A stretch of 7,675 bases of DNA, from the NCBI GenBank assembly GCA_946482325.1, contig CAMLRA010000182.1, positions 1 through 7,675 of the forward strand, given 5' to 3'. The translations under genes were made by a program, and so were the position numbers. Origin of the DNA: an uncultured Chromatiaceae bacterium. Its GTDB lineage: Bacteria > Pseudomonadota > Gammaproteobacteria > Enterobacterales > Alteromonadaceae. Under the pieces are notes generated by a model that had not been told where the DNA came from, did no database searches, and saw nothing but the letters and a program-made list of their open reading frames with translations. Positions 5,931-7,675 of this stretch are shown piece after piece. Position 1 is the stretch's first letter; each line of letters starts with the position of its first letter.

Positions 5931-6985
5931 GTTTTCGTATTGCCTCTTCCCCGCATCAGCACTCGCTGGCACAAACGCCGGCATTGATGCGCACTGTGGC
6001 ACTGGCAGCCATCCCCGGTATCGCGGCGCAGGTGTATTTTTTTGGCTATGCCGTACTTATCCAAATTGTGCTGGCGGTGTTGACCGCCTGGGCCAGCGAA
6101 GCGGCGATGCTGAAACTGCGCGGTAAACCAGTGTCGGTGCGGCTAAAAGACCACAGCGCGCTGGTGACAGGCCTGTTATTAGCCATCGCTATTCCGGCCG
6201 TCGCGCCCTGGTGGATTGTCGTGCTCGGCACCGCTTTTGCGATTGTGGTCGTCAAGCAACTCTATGGTGGCCTGGGTCATAATTTATTTAACCCGGCGAT
6301 GGCCGCATATGTGTTGTTGCTGATTTCTTACCCGCAACAAATGACCAGCTGGCTGCCCCCAACCCAGCTGCAGCATCATGCTGTGACCGGCGCTGACCCG
6401 GTATGCCTGGTGTTCAGCGGTTATAGCTGTCAGGGTTTTTCGGTGGCGCAAATCAAAGCCGATGTCGACGGTAAAACCATGGCAACCGCGCTGGATACAC
6501 TGCGCAACGATTTAACCAGCGGTAAAACAGTCTCCGAATCGCTGCAGCAACCGGTGTTTGACAGCTACGCCGGTCTTGGCTGGAGCTGGATCAACCTTGG
6601 CTTTTTGCTCGGCGGTATATTCCTGTTACAACGCAAAGTGATCCAATGGCGTATTCCGGTGGCATTGCTTGGCGCTTTGACTTTGTTGTCGCTTATAGCC
6701 TGGCTCGCCGACAGCGACCGTTTTGCCAGCCCGTTGTTTCACTTGTTTAGTGGCGGCACTATGCTGGCGGCATTTTTTATCGCCACAGATCCGGTATCCG
6801 CTTCGACCACCGCCAAAGGCCGGTTGATTTATGGTGCTTTGATCGGCGCGCTGGTGTTTGTGATCCGCAGTTTTGGTGGTTATCCGGACGGCTGGGCTTT
6901 TGCCGTGATGCTGGCTAATTTGTCAGTGCCTTTAATTGACGCCTACACCAAACCACGGGCGTACGGCCACAGGCCGGGGATTTGA
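5927..6985 (+). CDS. rsxD: Rnf/Rsx complex membrane flavoprotein subunit RsxD (RnfD)
   Basis: The 352-residue polytopic inner-membrane protein has the same length as E. coli RsxD and several hydrophobic spans before residue 135 and again from about 219 to 335. Family motifs include SSPH (7-10), GGLGHNLFNPAM (114-125) and GGTMLAAFFIATDPVSAST (276-294). T187 lies in DGKTMATALD (181-190), a (S/T)xAT flavinylation motif. In E. coli RsxD the matching Thr187 carries covalently bound FMN. The ATG overlaps the rsxC stop as ATGA, suggesting coupled translation. With RsxG and the RsxA/RsxE pair it forms the membrane path for electrons linked to ion movement. Confidence 0.97.
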   Translation: MSFRIASSPHQHSLAQTPALMRTVALAAIPGIAAQVYFFGYAVLIQIVLAVLTAWASEAAMLKLRGKPVSVRLKDHSALVTGLLLAIAIPAVAPWWIVVLGTAFAIVVVKQLYGGLGHNLFNPAMAAYVLLLISYPQQMTSWLPPTQLQHHAVTGADPVCLVFSGYSCQGFSVAQIKADVDGKTMATALDTLRNDLTSGKTVSESLQQPVFDSYAGLGWSWINLGFLLGGIFLLQRKVIQWRIPVALLGALTLLSLIAWLADSDRFASPLFHLFSGGTMLAAFFIATDPVSASTTAKGRLIYGALIGALVFVIRSFGGYPDGWAFAVMLANLSVPLIDAYTKPRAYGHRPGI

Positions 6986-6988
6986 CTT

Positions 6989-7612
6989 ATGTTGAAGTTT
7001 GTCAGTAAAAATGCGTTATTGCTGGGTCTTGCTGCTGTCGGCTGTGTGGCGGTGATCGCCGGGGTGAATCAGCTAACGGCTGCGACTATTGCCCAGCAGG
7101 CGCAAGCACAAAAACTCAAAGTGCTGAAAGAAGTGTTGCCACAGAATCATCAGGACGATGCTTTGCTGGAGCATTGTCTGGCTGTCAGTGCACCGGAAGC
7201 CTTTGGTGTCGCACCAAGCCGGCTCTATCGCACTATGGTCGATACTCAGCAGGTCTATGTCAGCGAAACGGTTGCGCCGGACGGTTATAGCGGCAATATC
7301 AGTTTATTAGCCGCCATTCAAGCCGACGGTACAGTGCTTGGTGTCCGCACCATCGCCCACAAAGAAACGCCGGGGCTTGGTGATAAAATTGAAGTCAAAC
7401 GTCACCCGTGGATATTAAGCTTCGCTGGCAAACAAGTGGAATCAGCTGACGACAAAAGATTCGCAGTGAAAAAAGACGGCGGTGAATTCGACCAGTTCAC
7501 CGGCGCCACTATCACGCCACGTGCTGTGGTCGGTGCAGTCAAACGCGCGGCCCTGTATATCAAAGCGCATCCGGAACTGGCAACGCAAACTGCTGGTTGT
7601 CCGGCAGCCTGA
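6989..7612 (+). CDS. rsxG: Rnf/Rsx complex FMN-bearing subunit RsxG (RnfG)
   Basis: The 207-residue protein has one N-terminal membrane anchor (about 8-28) and an FMN-binding domain expected on the periplasmic side. KETPGLGDKI (125-134) and FTGATITPRAVV (170-181) are typical of RnfG/NqrC. T174 in TGAT is the expected site of phosphoester-linked FMN; attachment in this family is done by the flavin transferase ApbE, which is not in this window. GGGGA (6976-6980) lies 8 nt before the ATG, within the end of rsxD, and the intergenic gap is 3 nt. Length agrees with E. coli RsxG (206). Confidence 0.96.
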   Translation: MLKFVSKNALLLGLAAVGCVAVIAGVNQLTAATIAQQAQAQKLKVLKEVLPQNHQDDALLEHCLAVSAPEAFGVAPSRLYRTMVDTQQVYVSETVAPDGYSGNISLLAAIQADGTVLGVRTIAHKETPGLGDKIEVKRHPWILSFAGKQVESADDKRFAVKKDGGEFDQFTGATITPRAVVGAVKRAALYIKAHPELATQTAGCPAA

Positions 7613-7619
7613 GGTGGAT

Positions 7620-7675
7620 ATGCAACAATATCAAGAGATTATCCGTAACGGCCTGTGGAAAAATAACCCCGGGTT
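7620..7675 (+). CDS. rsxE: Rnf/Rsx complex subunit RsxE (RnfE), 5' fragment
   Basis: Only the first 18 codons and two further bases are in the window, and the gene runs off the right edge. The readable start, MQQYQEIIRNGLWKNNPG, carries the GLWKNN motif seen at the N-terminus of RsxE (E. coli GLWKNNS). GAGG (7611-7614), overlapping the rsxG stop, gives a suitable ribosome-binding site 5 nt before the ATG. RsxE is the membrane partner of RsxA, and its position after rsxG is the expected one. Confidence 0.9.
   Translation, partial: MQQYQEIIRNGLWKNNPG

Overview
The window looks like ordinary chromosomal DNA of a Gammaproteobacterium. The base composition is fairly balanced, and the gene order is rsxA-rsxB-rsxC-rsxD-rsxG-rsxE, the order known from Escherichia coli. 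An Alteromonadales-type host such as Rheinheimera or Alishewanella is my guess from protein style and context. I could not test this, and genus-level certainty is low.

Layout. (1) Positions 1-284 hold three tandem tRNA-Asn(GTT) genes. The first is cut by the window edge and the copies are identical where they overlap. (2) Positions 285-478 are non-coding and contain one striking element: a perfect 15-bp inverted repeat at 377-423 with TA at both outer ends, resembling a tiny MITE or insertion-sequence remnant rather than a classical terminator. (3) Positions 479-2404 encode a two-span membrane protein with a degenerate GGDEF domain and a degenerate EAL domain. It is probably a catalytically inactive c-di-GMP receptor or a CsrD/LapD-type regulator. 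(4) Positions 2405-2554 form a 150-bp leader with a plausible sigma-70 promoter, an inverted repeat between its -35 and -10 boxes, and three successive hairpin-forming sequences ahead of rsxA. (5) Positions 2555 to the end hold the rsx (rnf) operon: rsxA, rsxB, rsxC, rsxD and rsxG complete, and the first 56 bases of rsxE. All genes are on the + strand and are tightly packed: a 1-nt gap, a 0-nt gap, an ATGA overlap, a 3-nt gap and a 7-nt gap.

How the genes work together. RsxABCDGE is the inner-membrane Rnf-type complex that couples electron transfer between NADH and ferredoxin-like carriers to an ion gradient. In E. coli it also helps keep SoxR reduced. RsxC carries the NADH/flavin module and two 4Fe-4S clusters, RsxB carries further Fe-S clusters, RsxD and RsxG carry FMN bound to threonine, and RsxA and RsxE are the paired membrane subunits. 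All expected cofactor ligands in the complete genes are present, so the complex looks functional. The upstream GGDEF/EAL gene has no evident mechanistic link to rsx and is separated from it by the rsxA promoter.

I see no new multi-gene system here. The most interesting items are the structured rsxA leader, the inactive c-di-GMP-type protein, the TA-flanked palindrome, and the recently duplicated 46-codon repeats in the RsxC tail.
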